Source: Elymus sibiricus
Lineage: Eukaryota > Streptophyta > Magnoliopsida > Poales > Poaceae
Length of the DNA: 64,000 nucleotides
Reading direction: 5' to 3'
Assembly (NCBI GenBank): GCA_039707655.1
Contig: CM077673.1
Coordinates: forward strand, 3,110,001-3,174,000
In this document: positions 47,254-59,495 of the stretch, piece after piece
Numbering within the stretch: the stretch's first letter is position 1
How the letters are laid out: every line of letters begins with the position of its first letter
Translations under genes and position numbers: made by a program
The notes under the pieces: generated by a model
What the model saw: only the letters and a program-made list of their open reading frames with translations
Databases searched by the model: none
Told to the model about the DNA's origin: nothing

Positions 47254-48789
47254 GTTGTCGTGGTCGTCCCAACATTTGGGGATGCCCGGGGTTGGTTACG
47301 GGGACGTCGCCAAAACTCGCAGATTTGGTCCATTCTTACCAGTTTTGTATTCTATTATTCACTGTTTTTGGTTGTCGTGGTCGTCCCAACATTTGGGGAT
47401 GCCCGGGGTCCGGTTACGGGGATCTCCCCAAAACTCGCAGATTTGGTCCATTCTTACCAGTTTTCTATGCTATTATTCACTGTTTTTTGGTTGTCGTGGT
47501 CGTCCGAACGTTTGGGGAAGCCCGGGGTCCGGTTACGGGGACCTCGCAAAAATTCGCAGATTTGGTCCATTCTTACCAGTTTTCTATGCTATTACTCACT
47601 CATTTTCGGTCCCGGGGCGATCCAAATGTTCGGGGAATCAGGGGGTCCGCTTATGGGGAGCTCGCCAAAACTCACAGATTTTGTCCATTCTGACCAGATT
47701 TCTATGCTATCATTCACTGTTTTTCGGTAGTCGTGGTCGTCCGAACGTTCGGGGAAGCCCGGGGTGCGGTTACGGGGACCTCGCCAAAACTAGCAGATTT
47801 TGTGTCCCGGCTAGTTTTCTATGCTACTACTCACTAATTTTGGGTCCCGGGGCGATCCAAACGTCCGGGGAACCCCGGGGTCCGCATACGGGGACCGGGC
47901 CAAAACTCGCAGATTTGGTCCATTCTTACCAGTTTTCTATGCTATTATTCACTGGTTTTTGGTAGTTGTGGTCGTCCGAACGTTCGGGGAAGCTCGGGAT
48001 GCGGTTACGGGGACCTCGCCAAAACTAACAGATTTTGTCTGTTCCGGCCAGTTTTCTATGCTATTACTAACTGATTTTGGGTCCCGAGGTGATCCAAACG
48101 TTCGGGGAACCCCGGGGTCTGCTTACGGGGACTTCGCCAAAACTCGCAGATTTGGTCCATTCTTACCAGATTTCTGTGCTATTATTCACTGTTTTTTTGT
48201 TGTCGTGGTCGTCCAAACGTTCGGGGAAGCCCGTGGACCGGTTACGGGGACCTCGCCAAAACTCGCAGATTTGGTCCATTCTTACCAGTTTTCTGTGCTA
48301 TTATTCACTGTTTTTGGTTGTCGTGGTCGTCCGAACGTTCGGGGAAGCCCGTGGACCGGTTATGGGGACCTCGCCAAAACTCGCAGATTTGGTCCATTCT
48401 TACCTGTTTTCTATGCTATTACTCACTCATTTTGGGTCCCGGGGCGATCCAAATGTTCGCGGAACCCCGGAGTCCGCTTACTGGGACCTCGGCAAAACTC
48501 GCAGATTTTGTCCATTCTGACCAGATTTCTATGCTATTATTCACTATTTTTTTGTTGTCGTGGTCGTCCGAACTTTCGGGGAGGCCCGTGGACCGGTTAC
48601 GGGGACCTCGCCAAAACTAGCAGATTTTGCCTGTTCCGGCCAGTTTTCTATGCTACTACTCACTAATTTTGGGTCTCGAGGCGATCCAAATGTTCGGGGA
48701 ACCCCGGGGTCCGTTTACGGGCACCTCGCCAAAACTCGCAGATTTGGTCCATTCTGACCAGTTTTCTATGCTATTATTCACTGTTTTTG
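47254..48789 (+). repeat. 13-mer HOR copy 23, beta form (1536 bp)
   Basis: Beta mark CTCGGC at 48,488. From here three beta units follow each other, so the alpha/beta alternation has ended. Confidence 0.94.
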
Positions 48790-50325
48790 GTTATCGTGGT
48801 CGTCCCAACATTTGGGGATGCCCGGGGTTGGTTACGGGGACGTCGCCAAAACTCGCAGATTTGGTCCATTCTTACCAGTTTTGTATTCTATTATTCACTG
48901 TTTTTGGTTGTCGTGGTCGTCCCAACATTTGGGGATGCCCGGGGTCCGGTTACGGGGATCTCCCCAAAACTCGCAGATTTGGTCCATTCTTACCAGTTTT
49001 CTATGCTATTATTCACTGTTTTTTGGTTGTCGTGGTCGTCCGAACGTTTGGGGAAGCCCGGGGTCCGGTTACGGGGACCTCGCAAAAATTCGCAGATTTG
49101 GTCCATTCTTACCAGTTTTCTACGCTATTACTCACTCATTTTCGGTCCCGGGGCGATCCAAATGTTCGGGGAATCAGGGGGTCCGCTTATGGGGAGCTCG
49201 CCAAAACTCACAGATTTTGTCCATTCTGACCAGATTTCTATGCTATCATTCACTGTTTTTCGGTAGTCGTGGTCGTCCGAACGTTCGGGGAAGCCCGGGG
49301 TGCGGTTACGGGGACCTCGCCAAAACTAGCAGATTTTGTGTCCCGGCTAGTTTTCTATGCTACTACTCACTAATTTTGGGTCCCGGGGCGATCCAAACGT
49401 CCGGGGAACCCCGGGGTCCGCATACGGGGACCGGGCCAAAACTCGCAGATTTGGTCCATTCTTACCAGTTTTCTATGCTATTATTCACTGGTTTTTGGTA
49501 GTTGTGGTCGTCCGAACGTTCGGGGAAGCTCGGGATGCGGTTACGGGGACCTCGCCAAAACTAACAGATTTTGTCTGTTCCGGCCAGTTTTCTATGCTAT
49601 TACTAACTGATTTTGGGTCCCGAGGTGATCCAAACGTTCGGGGAACCCCGGGGTCTGCTTACGGGGACTTCGCCAAAACTCGCAGATTTGGTCCATTCTT
49701 ACCAGATTTCTGTGCTATTATTCACTGTTTTTTTGTTGTCGTGGTCGTCCAAACGTTCGGGGAAGCCCGTGGACCGGTTACGGGGACCTCGCCAAAACTC
49801 GCAGATTTGGTCCATTCTTACCAGTTTTCTGTGCTATTATTCACTGTTTTTGGTTGTCGTGGTCGTCCGAACGTTCGGGGAAGCCCATGGACCGGTTATG
49901 GGGACCTCGCCAAAACTCGCAGATTTGGTCCATTCTTACCTGTTTTCTATGCTATTACTCACTCATTTTGGGTCCCGGGGCGATCCAAATGTTCGCGGAA
50001 CCCCGGAGTCCGCTTACTGGGACCTCGGCAAAACTCGCAGATTTTGTCCATTCTGACCAGATTTCTATGCTATTATTCACTATTTTTTTGTTGTCGTGGT
50101 CGTCCGAACTTTCGGGGAGGCCCGTGGACCGGTTACGGGGACCTCGCCAAAACTAGCAGATTTTGCCTGTTCCGGCCAGTTTTCTATGCTACTACTCACT
50201 AATTTTGGGTCTCGAGGCGATCCAAATGTTCGGGGAACCCCGGGGTCCGTTTACGGGCACCTCGCCAAAACTCGCAGATTTGGTCCATTCTGACCAGTTT
50301 TCTATGCTATTATTCACTGTTTTTG
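48790..50325 (+). repeat. 13-mer HOR copy 24, beta form (1536 bp)
   Basis: Beta mark near 50,024. Private changes are GGTTATCGTGGTCG at the start of class 1, CTACGCTATTAC near 49,121 and AAGCCCATGGACC near 49,883. Confidence 0.94.
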
Positions 50326-51861
50326 GTTGTCGTGGTCGTCCCAACATTTGGGGATGCCCGGGGTTGGTTACGGGGACGTCGCCAAAACTCGCAGATTTGG
50401 TCCATTCTTACCAGTTTTGTATTCTATTATTCACTGTTTTTGGTTGTCGTGGTCGTCCCAACATTTGGGGATGCCCGGGGTCCGGTTACGGGGATCTCCC
50501 CAAAACTCGCAGATTTGGTCCATTCTTACCAGTTTTCTATGCTATTATTCACTGTTTTTTGGTTGTCGTGGTCGTCCGAACGTTTGGGGAAGCCCGGGGT
50601 CCGGTTACGGGGACCTCGCAAAAATTCGCAGATTTGGTCCATTCTTACCAGTTTTCTATGCTATTACTCACTCATTTTCGGTCCCGGGGCGATCCAAATG
50701 TTCGGGGAATCAGGGGGTCCGCTTATGGGGAGCTCGCCAAAACTCACAGATTTTGTCCATTCTGACCAGATTTCTATGCTATCATTCACTGTTTTTCGGT
50801 AGTCGTGGTCGTCCGAACGTTCGGGGAAGCCCGGGGTGCGGTTACGGGGACCTCGCCAAAACTAGCAGATTTTGTGTCCCGGCTAGTTTTCTATGCTACT
50901 ACTCACTAATTTTGGGTCCCGGGGCGATCCAAACGTCCGGGGAACCCCGGGGTCCGCATACGGGGACCGGGCCAAAACTCGCAGATTTGGTCCATTCTTA
51001 CCAGTTTTCTATGCTATTATTCACTGGTTTTTGGTAGTTGTGGTCGTCCGAACGTTCGGGGAAGCTCGGGATGCGGTTACGGGGACCTCGCCAAAACTAA
51101 CAGATTTTGTCTGTTCCGGCCAGTTTTCTATGCTATTACTAACTGATTTTGGGTCCCGAGGTGATCCAAACGTTCGGGGAACCCCGGGGTCTGCTTACGG
51201 GGACTTCGCCAAAACTCGCAGATTTGGTCCATTCTTACCAGATTTCTGTGCTATTATTCACTGTTTTTTTGTTGTCGTGGTCGTCCAAACGTTCGGGGAA
51301 GCCCGTGGACCGGTTACGGGGACCTCGCCAAAACTCGCAGATTTGGTCCATTCTTACCAGTTTTCTGTGCTATTATTCACTGTTTTTGGTTGTCGTGGTC
51401 GTCCGAACGTTCGGGGAAGCCCGTGGACCGGTTATGGGGACCTCGCCAAAACTCGCAGATTTGGTCCATTCTTACCTGTTTTCTATGCTATTACTCACTC
51501 ATTTTGGGTCCCGGGGCGATCCAAATGTTCGCGGAACCCCGGAGTCCGCTTACTGGGACCTCGGCAAAACTCGCAGATTTTGTCCATTCTGACCAGATTT
51601 CTATGCTATTATTCACTATTTTTTTGTTGTCGTGGTCGTCCGAACTTTCGGGGAGGCCCGTGGACCGGTTACGGGGACCTCGCCAAAACTAGCAGATTTT
51701 GCCTGTTCCGGCCAGTTTTCTATGCTACTACTCACTAATTTTGGGTCTCGAGGCGATCCAAATGTTCGGGGAACCCCGGGGTCCGTTTACGGGCACCTCG
51801 CCAAAACTCGCAGATTTGGTCCATTCTGACCAGTTTTCTATGCTATTATTCACTGTTTTTG
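50326..51861 (+). repeat. 13-mer HOR copy 25, beta form (1536 bp)
   Basis: Beta mark near 51,560. Last complete 13-mer of the array; no private change noticed. Confidence 0.94.
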
Positions 51862-52400
51862 GTTGTCGTGGTCGTCCCAACATTTGGGGATGCCCGGGGT
51901 TGGTTACGGGGACGTCGCCAAAACTCGCAGATTTGGTCCATTCTTACCAGTTTTGTATTCTATTATTCACTGTTTTTGGTTGTCGTGGTCGTCCCAACAT
52001 TTGGGGATGCCCGGGGTCCGGTTACGGGGATCTCCCCAAAACTCGCAGATTTGGTCCATTCTTACCAGTTTTCTATGCTATTATTCACTGTTTTTTGGTT
52101 GTCGTGGTCGTCCGAACGTTTGGGGAAGCCCGGGGTCCGGTTACGGGGACCTCGCAAAAATTCGCAGATTTGGTCCATTCTTACCAGTTTTCTATGCTAT
52201 TACTCACTCATTTTCGGTCCCGGGGCGATCCAAATGTTCGGGGAATCAGGGGGTCCGCTTATGGGGAGCTCGCCAAAACTCACAGATTTTGTCCATTCTG
52301 ACCAGATTTCTATGCTATCATTCACTGTTTTTCGGTAGTCGTGGTCGTCCGAACGTTCGGGGAAGCCCGGGGTGCGGTTACGGGGACCTCGCCAAAACTA
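51862..52400 (+). repeat. 13-mer HOR copy 26, partial (classes 1-5)
   Basis: Classes 1-4 and most of class 5 match the 13-mer array. From the class 5/6 border onward the sequence carries marks found only in the 3548 bp blocks, for example CCAAATCTCGCAG near 52,509, CCAGCTTTCTATG near 52,538 and GGACCACGCC near 52,619. The change of regime is therefore between about 52,283 and 52,408. Confidence 0.85.
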
Positions 52401-53751
52401 GCAGATTTTGTGTCCCGGCTAGTTTTCTATGCTACTACTCACTAATTTTGGGTCCCGGGGCGATCCAAACGTCCGGGGAACCCCGGGGTCCGCATACGGG
52501 GACCGGGCCAAATCTCGCAGATTTGGTCCATTCTTACCAGCTTTCTATGCTATTATTCACTGGTTTTTGGTAGTTGTGGTCGTCCGAACGTTCGGGGAAG
52601 CTCGGGATGCGGTTACGGGGACCACGCCAAAACTAACAGATTTTGTCTGTTCCGGCCAGTTTTCTATGCTATTACTAACTGATTTTGGGTCCCGAGGTGA
52701 TCCAAACGTTCGGGGAACCCCGGGGTCTGCTTACGGGGACTTCGCCAAAACTCGCAGATTTGGTCCATTCTTACCAGATTTCTGTGCTATTATTCACTGT
52801 TTTTTTGTTGTCGTGGTCGTCCAAACGTTCGGGGAAGCCCGTGGACCGGTTACGGGGACCTCGCCAAAACTCGCAGATTTGGTCCATTCTTACCAGTTTT
52901 CTGTGCTATTATTCACTGTTTTTGGTTGTCGTGGTCGTCCGAACGTTCGGGGAAGCCCGTGGACCGGTTATGGGGACCTCGCCAAAACTCGCAGATTTGG
53001 TCCATTCTTACCTGTTTTCTATGCTATTACTCACTCATTTTGGGTCCCGGGCCGATCCAAATGTTCGCGGAACCCCGGAGTCCGCTTACTGGGACCTCGC
53101 CAAAACTCGCAGATTTTATCCATTCTGACCAGATTTCTATGCTATTATTCACTGTTTTTTTGTTGTCGTGGTCGTCCGAACTTTCGGGGAAGCCCGTGGA
53201 CCGGTTACGGGGACCTCGCCAAAACTAGCAGATTTTGCCTGTTCCGGCCAGTTTTCTATGCTACTACTCACTAATTTTGGGTCTCGAGGCGATCCAAACG
53301 TTCGGGGAACCCCGGGGTCCGCTTACGGGGACTTCGCCAAAACTCGCAGATTGTTCCATTCTTACTAGTTTTTTGTGCTATTATTCACTGTTTTTTGGTT
53401 GTCGTTGTCGTCCAAACGTTCGGGGAAGCCCGTGGACCGGTTACGGGGACCTCGCCAAAACTCCCATATTTGGTCCATTCTTACCTGTTTTCTATGCTAT
53501 TACTCAGTGATTTTGGTTCCCGGGGCGATCCAAATGTTCGGGGAACCCCGGAGTCCGCTTACTGGGACCTCGCCAAAACTCACAGATTTTGTCCATTCTG
53601 ACCAGATTTCTATGCTATTATTCACTGTATTTTTGTTGTCGTGGTCGTCCGAACATTCGGGGAGGCCCGTTGACCGGTTACAGGGACCTCGCCAAAACTA
53701 GCAGATTTTGCTTGTTCCGGCCAGTTTTCTATGCTACTACTCACTACTTTG

Positions 53752-53870
53752 GGTCTGGGGGCGATCCAAACGTTCGGGGAACCCCGGGGTCCGCTTACGG
53801 GGACCTCGCAAAAACTCGCAGATTTGGTCCATTCTTACCAGTTTTCTATGCTATTACTCACTCATTTTGG
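53752..53870 (+). repeat. 13/3 hybrid monomer
   Basis: The head is the class 13-like form (GGTCTGGGGGCGATCC, GGTCCGCTTACGG) and the second half is class 3-like (ACCTCGCAAAAACTCGCAG, then TATTACTCACTCATTTT), followed by a class 4-like monomer. Classes 1 and 2 are thereby skipped. The same joint occurs near 57,300-57,420 in the second 3548 bp copy. Confidence 0.72.
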
Positions 53871-54707
53871 GTCCCGGGGCGATCCAAATGTTCGGGGAAC
53901 CCCGGGGTCGGCTTATGGGGAGCTCACCAAAACTCGCAGATTTTGTCCATTCTGACCAGATTTCTATGCTATCATTCACTGTTTTTCGGTAGTCGTGGTC
54001 GTCCGAACGTTCGGGGAAGCCCGGGGTGCGGTTACGGGGACCTCGCCAAAACTAGCAGATTTTGTGTGTCCCGGCTAGTTTTCTATGCTACTACTCACTA
54101 ATTTTGGGTCCCGGGGCGATCCAAACGTCCGGGGAACCCCGGGGTCCGCATATGGGGACCGGGCCAAAACTCGCAGATTTGGTCCATTCTTACCAGTTTT
54201 CTATGCTATTATTCACTGGTTTTTGGTAGTTGTGGTCGTCCGAACATTCGGGGAAGCTCGGGATGCGGTTACGGGGACCTCGCCAAAACTAACAGATTTT
54301 GTCTGTTCCGGCCAGTTTTCTATGCTATTACTAACTGATTTTGGGTCCCGGGGTGATCCAAACGTTCGGGGAACCCCGGGGTCCGCTTACGGGGACTTCG
54401 CCAAAACTCGCAGATTTGGTCCATTCTTACCAGTTTTCTGTGCTATTATTCACTGTTTTTTGGTTGTCGTGGTCGTCCGAACATTCGGGGAAGCCCGGGG
54501 TCCGGTTACGGGGACCTCGCAAACACTCGAAGATTTGGTCCATTCTTACCAGTTTTCTGTGCTATTATTCACTGTTTTTTGGTTGTCGTGGTCGTCCAAA
54601 TGTTCGGGGAAGCCCGTGCACCGGTTACGGGGACCTCGCCAAAACTCGCAGATTTGGTCTATTCTTACCAGTTTTCTGTGCTATTATTCACTGTTTTTGG
54701 TTGTCGT

Positions 54708-54825
54708 GGTCGTCCGAACGTTCGGGGAAGCCCGTGGACCGGTTATGGGGACCTCGCCAAAACTCGCAGATTTGGTCCATTCTTACCTGTTTGCTATGCT
54801 ATTATTCACTGTTTTTTTGTTGTCA
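54708..54825 (+). repeat. 10/11 hybrid monomer
   Basis: The class 10 head and CTTACCTG lead into TTTGCTATGCTATTATTC and a 7-T tract, the class 11 tail, and then class 12 (GAACTTTCGGGG). The joint lies in the AT-rich half, in contrast to most other hybrids, whose joints lie in the conserved box. Also present near 58,330. Confidence 0.72.
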
Positions 54826-55947
54826 TGGTCGTCCGAACTTTCGGGGAAGCCCGTGGACCGGTTACGGGGACCTCGCCAAAACTAGCAGATTTTGCCTGTT
54901 CCGGCCAGTTTTCTATGCTACTACTCACTAATTTTGGGTCTCGAGGCGATCCAAACGTTCGGGGAACCCCGGGGTCCGCTTACGGGGACTTCGCTAAAAC
55001 TCGCAGATTGTTCCATTCTTACCAGTTTTTTGTGCTATTATTCACTGTTTTTTGGTTGTCGTGGTCGTCCAAACGTTCGGGGAAGCCCGTGGACCGGTTA
55101 CGGGGACCTCGCCAAAACTCGCATATTTGGTCCATTCTTACCTGTTTTCTATGCTATTACTCAGTGATTTTGGTTCCCGGGGCGATCCAAATGTTCGGGG
55201 AACCCCGGAGTCCGCTTACTGGGACCTCGCCAAAACTCACAGATTTTGTCCATTCTGACCAGATTTCTATGCTATTATTCACTGTTTTTTTGTTGTCGTG
55301 GTCGTCCGAACATTCGGGGAGGCCCGTGGACCGGTTACAGGGACCTCGCCAAAACTAGCAGATTTTGCTTGTTTCGGCCAGTTTTCTATGCTACTACTCA
55401 CTACTTTCGGTCTGGGGGCGATCCAAATGTTCGGGGAACCCCGGGGTCCGCTTACGGGCACCTCGCCAAAACTCGCAGATTTGGTCCATTCTGACCAGTT
55501 TTCTATGCTATTAATCACTGTTTTTGGTTGTCGTGGTCGTCCCAACATTTGGGGATGTCCGGGGTCCGGTTACGGGGACCTCGCCAAAACTCGCAGATTT
55601 GGTCCATTCTTACCAGTTTTCTATGCTATTATTCACTGTTTTTTGGTTGTCGTGGTCGTCCGAACGCTCGGGGAAGCCCGGGGTCCGGTTACGGGGACCT
55701 CGCAAAAACTCGCAGATTTGGTCCATTCTTACCAGTTTTCTATGCTATTACTCACTCATTTTGGGTCCCTGGGCGATCCAAATGTTCGGGTAACCCCGTG
55801 GTCGGCTTATGGGGAGCTCGCCAAAACTCGCAGATTTTGTCCATTCTGACCAGATTTCTATGCTATCATTCACTGTTTTTCGGTAGTCGTGGTCGTCCGA
55901 ACGTTCGGGGAAGCCCGGGGTGCGGTTACGGGGACCTCGCCAAAACT

Positions 55948-58900
55948 AGCAGATTTTGTGTCCCGGCTAGTTTTCTATGCTACTACTCACTAATTTTGGG
56001 TCCCGGGGCGATCCAAACGTCCGGGGAACCCCGGGGTCCGCATACGGGGACCGGGCCAAATCTCGCAGATTTGGTCCATTCTTACCAGCTTTCTATGCTA
56101 TTATTCACTGGTTTTTGGTAGTTGTGGTCGTCCGAACGTTCGGGGAAGCTCGGGATGCGGTTACGGGGACCACGCCAAAACTAACAGATTTTGTCTGTTC
56201 CGGCCAGTTTTCTATGCTATTACTAACTGATTTTGGGTCCCGAGGTGATCCAAACGTTCGGGGAACCCCGGGGTCCGCTTACGGGGACTTCGCCAAAACT
56301 CGCAGATTTGGTCCATTCTTACCAGATTTCTGTGCTATTATTCACTGTTTTTTTGTTGTCGTGGTCGTCCAAACGTTCGGGGAAGCCCGTGGACCGGTTA
56401 CGGGGACCTCGCCAAAACTCGCAGATTTGGTCCATTCTTACCAGTTTTCTGTGCTATTATTCACTGTTTTTGGTTGTCGTGGTCGTCCGAACGTTCGGGG
56501 AAGCCCGTGGACCGGTTATGGGGACCTCGCCAAAACTCGCAGATTTGGTCCATTCTTACCAGTTTTCTATGCTATTACTCACTCATTTTGGGTCCCGGGC
56601 CGATCCAAATGTTCGCGGAACCCCGGAGTCCGCTTACTGGGACCTCGCCAAAACTCGCAGATTTTATCCATTCTGACCAGATTTCTATGCTATTATTCAC
56701 TGTTTTTTTGTTGTCGTGGTCGTCCGAACTTTCGGGGAAGCCCGTGGACCGGTTACGGGGACCTCGCCAAAACTAGCAGATTTTGCCTGTTCCGGCCAGT
56801 TTTCTATGCTACTACTCACTAATTTTGGGTCTCGAGGCGATCCAAACGTTCGGGGAACCCCGGGGTCCGCTTACGGGGACTTCGCCAAAACTCGCAGATT
56901 GTTCCATTCTTACTAGTTTTTTGTGCTATTATTCACTGTTTTTTGGTTGTCGTTGTCGTCCAAACGTTCGGGGAAGCCCGTGGACCGGTTACGGGGACCT
57001 CGCCAAAACTCCCATATTTGGTCCATTCTTACCTGTTTTCTATGCTATTACTCAGTGATTTTGGTTCCCGGGGCGATCCAAATGTTCGGGGAACCCCGGA
57101 GTCCGCTTACTGGGACCTCGCCAAAACTCACAGATTTTGTCCATTCTGACCAGATTTCTATGCTATTATTCACTGTATTTTTGTTGTCGTGGTCGTCCGA
57201 ACATTCGGGGAGGCCCGTTGACCGGTTACAGGGACCTCGCCAAAACTAGCAGATTTTGCTTGTTCCGGCCAGTTTTCTATGCTACTACTCACTACTTTGG
57301 GTCTGGGGGCGATCCAAACGTTCGGGGAACCCCGGGGTCCGCTTACGGGGACCTCGCAAAAACTCGCAGATTTGGTCCATTCTTACCAGTTTTCTATGCT
57401 ATTACTCACTCATTTTGGGTCCCGGGGCGATCCAAATGTTCGGGGAACCCCGGGGTCGGCTTATGGGGAGCTCACCAAAACTCGCAGATTTTGTCCATTC
57501 TGACCAGATTTCTATGCTATCATTCACTGTTTTTCGGTAGTCGTGGTCGTCCGAACGTTCGGGGAAGCCCGGGGTGCGGTTACGGGGACCTCGCCAAAAC
57601 TAGCAGATTTTGTGTGTCCCGGCTAGTTTTCTATGCTACTACTCACTAATTTTGGGTCCCGGGGCGATCCAAACGTCCGGGGAACCCCGGGGTCCGCATA
57701 TGGGGACCGGGCCAAAACTCGCAGATTTGGTCCATTCTTACCAGTTTTCTATGCTATTATTCACTGGTTTTTGGTAGTTGTGGTCGTCCGAACATTCGGG
57801 GAAGCTCGGGATGCGGTTACGGGGACCTCGCCAAAACTAACAGATTTTGTCTGTTCCGGCCAGTTTTCTATGCTATTACTAACTGATTTTGGGTCCCGGG
57901 GTGATCCAAACGTTCGGGGAACCCCGGGGTCCGCTTACGGGGACTTCGCCAAAACTCGCAGATTTGGTCCATTCTTACCAGTTTTCTGTGCTATTATTCA
58001 CTGTTTTTTGGTTGTCGTGGTCGTCCGAACATTCGGGGAAGCCCGGGGTCCGGTTACGGGGACCTCGCAAACACTCGAAGATTTGGTCCATTCTTACCAG
58101 TTTTCTGTGCTATTATTCACTGTTTTTTGGTTGTCGTGGTCGTCCAAATGTTCGGGGAAGCCCGTGCACCGGTTACGGGGACCTCGCCAAAACTCGCAGA
58201 TTTGGTCCATTCTTACCAGTTTTCTGTGCTATTATTCACTGTTTTTGGTTGTCGTGGTCGTCCGAACGTTCGGGGAAGCCCGTGGACCGGTTATGGGGAC
58301 CTCGCCAAAACTCGCAGATTTGGTCCATTCTTACCTGTTTGCTATGCTATTATTCACTGTTTTTTTGTTGTCATGGTCGTCCGAACTTTCGGGGAAGCCC
58401 GTGGACCGGTTACGGGGACCTCGCCAAAACTAGCAGATTTTGCCTGTTCCGGCCAGTTTTCTATGCTACTACTCACTAATTTTGGGTCTCGAGGCGATCC
58501 AAACGTTCGGGGAACCCCGGGGTCCGCTTACGGGGACTTCGCTAAAACTCGCAGATTGTTCCATTCTTACCAGTTTTTTGTGCTATTATTCACTGTTTTT
58601 TGGTTGTCGTGGTCGTCCAAACGTTCGGGGAAGCCCGTGGACCGGTTACGGGGACCTCGCCAAAACTCGCATATTTGGTCCATTCTTACCTGTTTTCTAT
58701 GCTATTACTCAGTGATTTTGGTTCCCGGGGCGATCCAAATGTTCGGGGAACCCCGGAGTCCGCTTACTGGGACCTCGCCAAAACTCACAGATTTTGTCCA
58801 TTCTGACCAGATTTCTATGCTATTATTCACTGTTTTTTTGTTGTCGTGGTCGTCCGAACATTCGGGGAGGCCCGTGGACCGGTTACAGGGACCTCGCCAA

Positions 58901-59495
58901 AACTAGCAGATTTTGCTTGTTTCGGCCAGTTTTCTATGCTACTACTCACTACTTTCGGTCTGGGGGCGATCCAAATGTTCGGGGAACCCCGGGGTCCGCT
59001 TACGGGCACCTCGCCAAAACTCGCAGATTTGGTCCATTCTGACCAGTTTTCTATGCTATTAATCACTGTTTTTGGTTGTCGTGGTCGTCCCAACATTTGG
59101 GGATGTCCGGGGTCCGGTTACGGGGACCTCGCCAAAACTCGCAGATTTGGTCCATTCTTACCAGTTTTCTATGCTATTATTCACTGTTTTTTGGTTGTCG
59201 TGGTCGTCCGAACGCTCGGGGAAGCCCGGGGTCCGGTTACGGGGACCTCGCAAAAACTCGCAGATTTGGTCCATTCTTACCAGTTTTCTATGCTATTACT
59301 CACTCATTTTGGGTCCCTGGGCGATCCAAATGTTCGGGTAACCCCGTGGTCGGCTTATGGGGAGCTCGCCAAAACTCGCAGATTTTGTCCATTCTGACCA
59401 GATTTCTATGCTATCATTCACTGTTTTTCGGTAGTCGTGGTCGTCCGAACGTTCGGGGAAGCCCGGGGTGCGGTTACGGGGACCTCGCCAAAACT
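55948..59495 (+). repeat. Zone 3: 3548 bp block, copy 2 (30 monomers)
   Basis: Tandem copy of the preceding block. It ends where class 5 changes from TTTTGTGTCCC (55,956) to TTTTGTGTGTCCC (59,504), the form used in zone 4. The near identity to copy 1 over 3.5 kb indicates a very recent duplication, or needs exclusion as an assembly effect. Confidence 0.9.

Larger units (their letters stand above)
14654..52400 (+). repeat. Zone 2: 13-mer higher-order repeat array (1536 bp unit)
   Basis: The class 1 marker recurs at 14,654, 16,189, 17,725, 18,669, 20,086, 21,503 and then every 1534-1536 bp up to 44,539, followed by 46,073, 47,254, 48,790, 50,326 and 51,862. Most spacings are exactly 1535 or 1536 bp. 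Exceptions are 944, 1417, 1417 and 1181 bp, each explained by loss of a whole number of monomers. Within a unit, neighbouring monomers differ strongly. The same class in successive units usually differs by zero to a few bases. This is the standard signature of a HOR spread by unequal exchange or conversion. Confidence 0.95.
52400..55947 (+). repeat. Zone 3: 3548 bp block, copy 1 (30 monomers)
   Basis: Matches 55,948-59,495 at a constant offset of 3548 bp. I noticed only three base differences: 52,728 T against C, 53,013 T against A, and 54,660 T against C. It begins like a 13-mer unit (classes 6-13). It then has monomers otherwise seen only in zone 1 (GTTGTCGTTGTCGTCC, TCAGTGATTTTGG), a 13/3 hybrid and a 10/11 hybrid. 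Its left breakpoint lies between about 52,283 and 52,408. Confidence 0.9.

Noticed and set aside
52400..59495. Calling the 3548 bp duplication an assembly error.
   Set aside because: Three differences between copies and distinct flanks make a real duplication plausible. It cannot be decided without reads, so it is kept as a finding with that caution.
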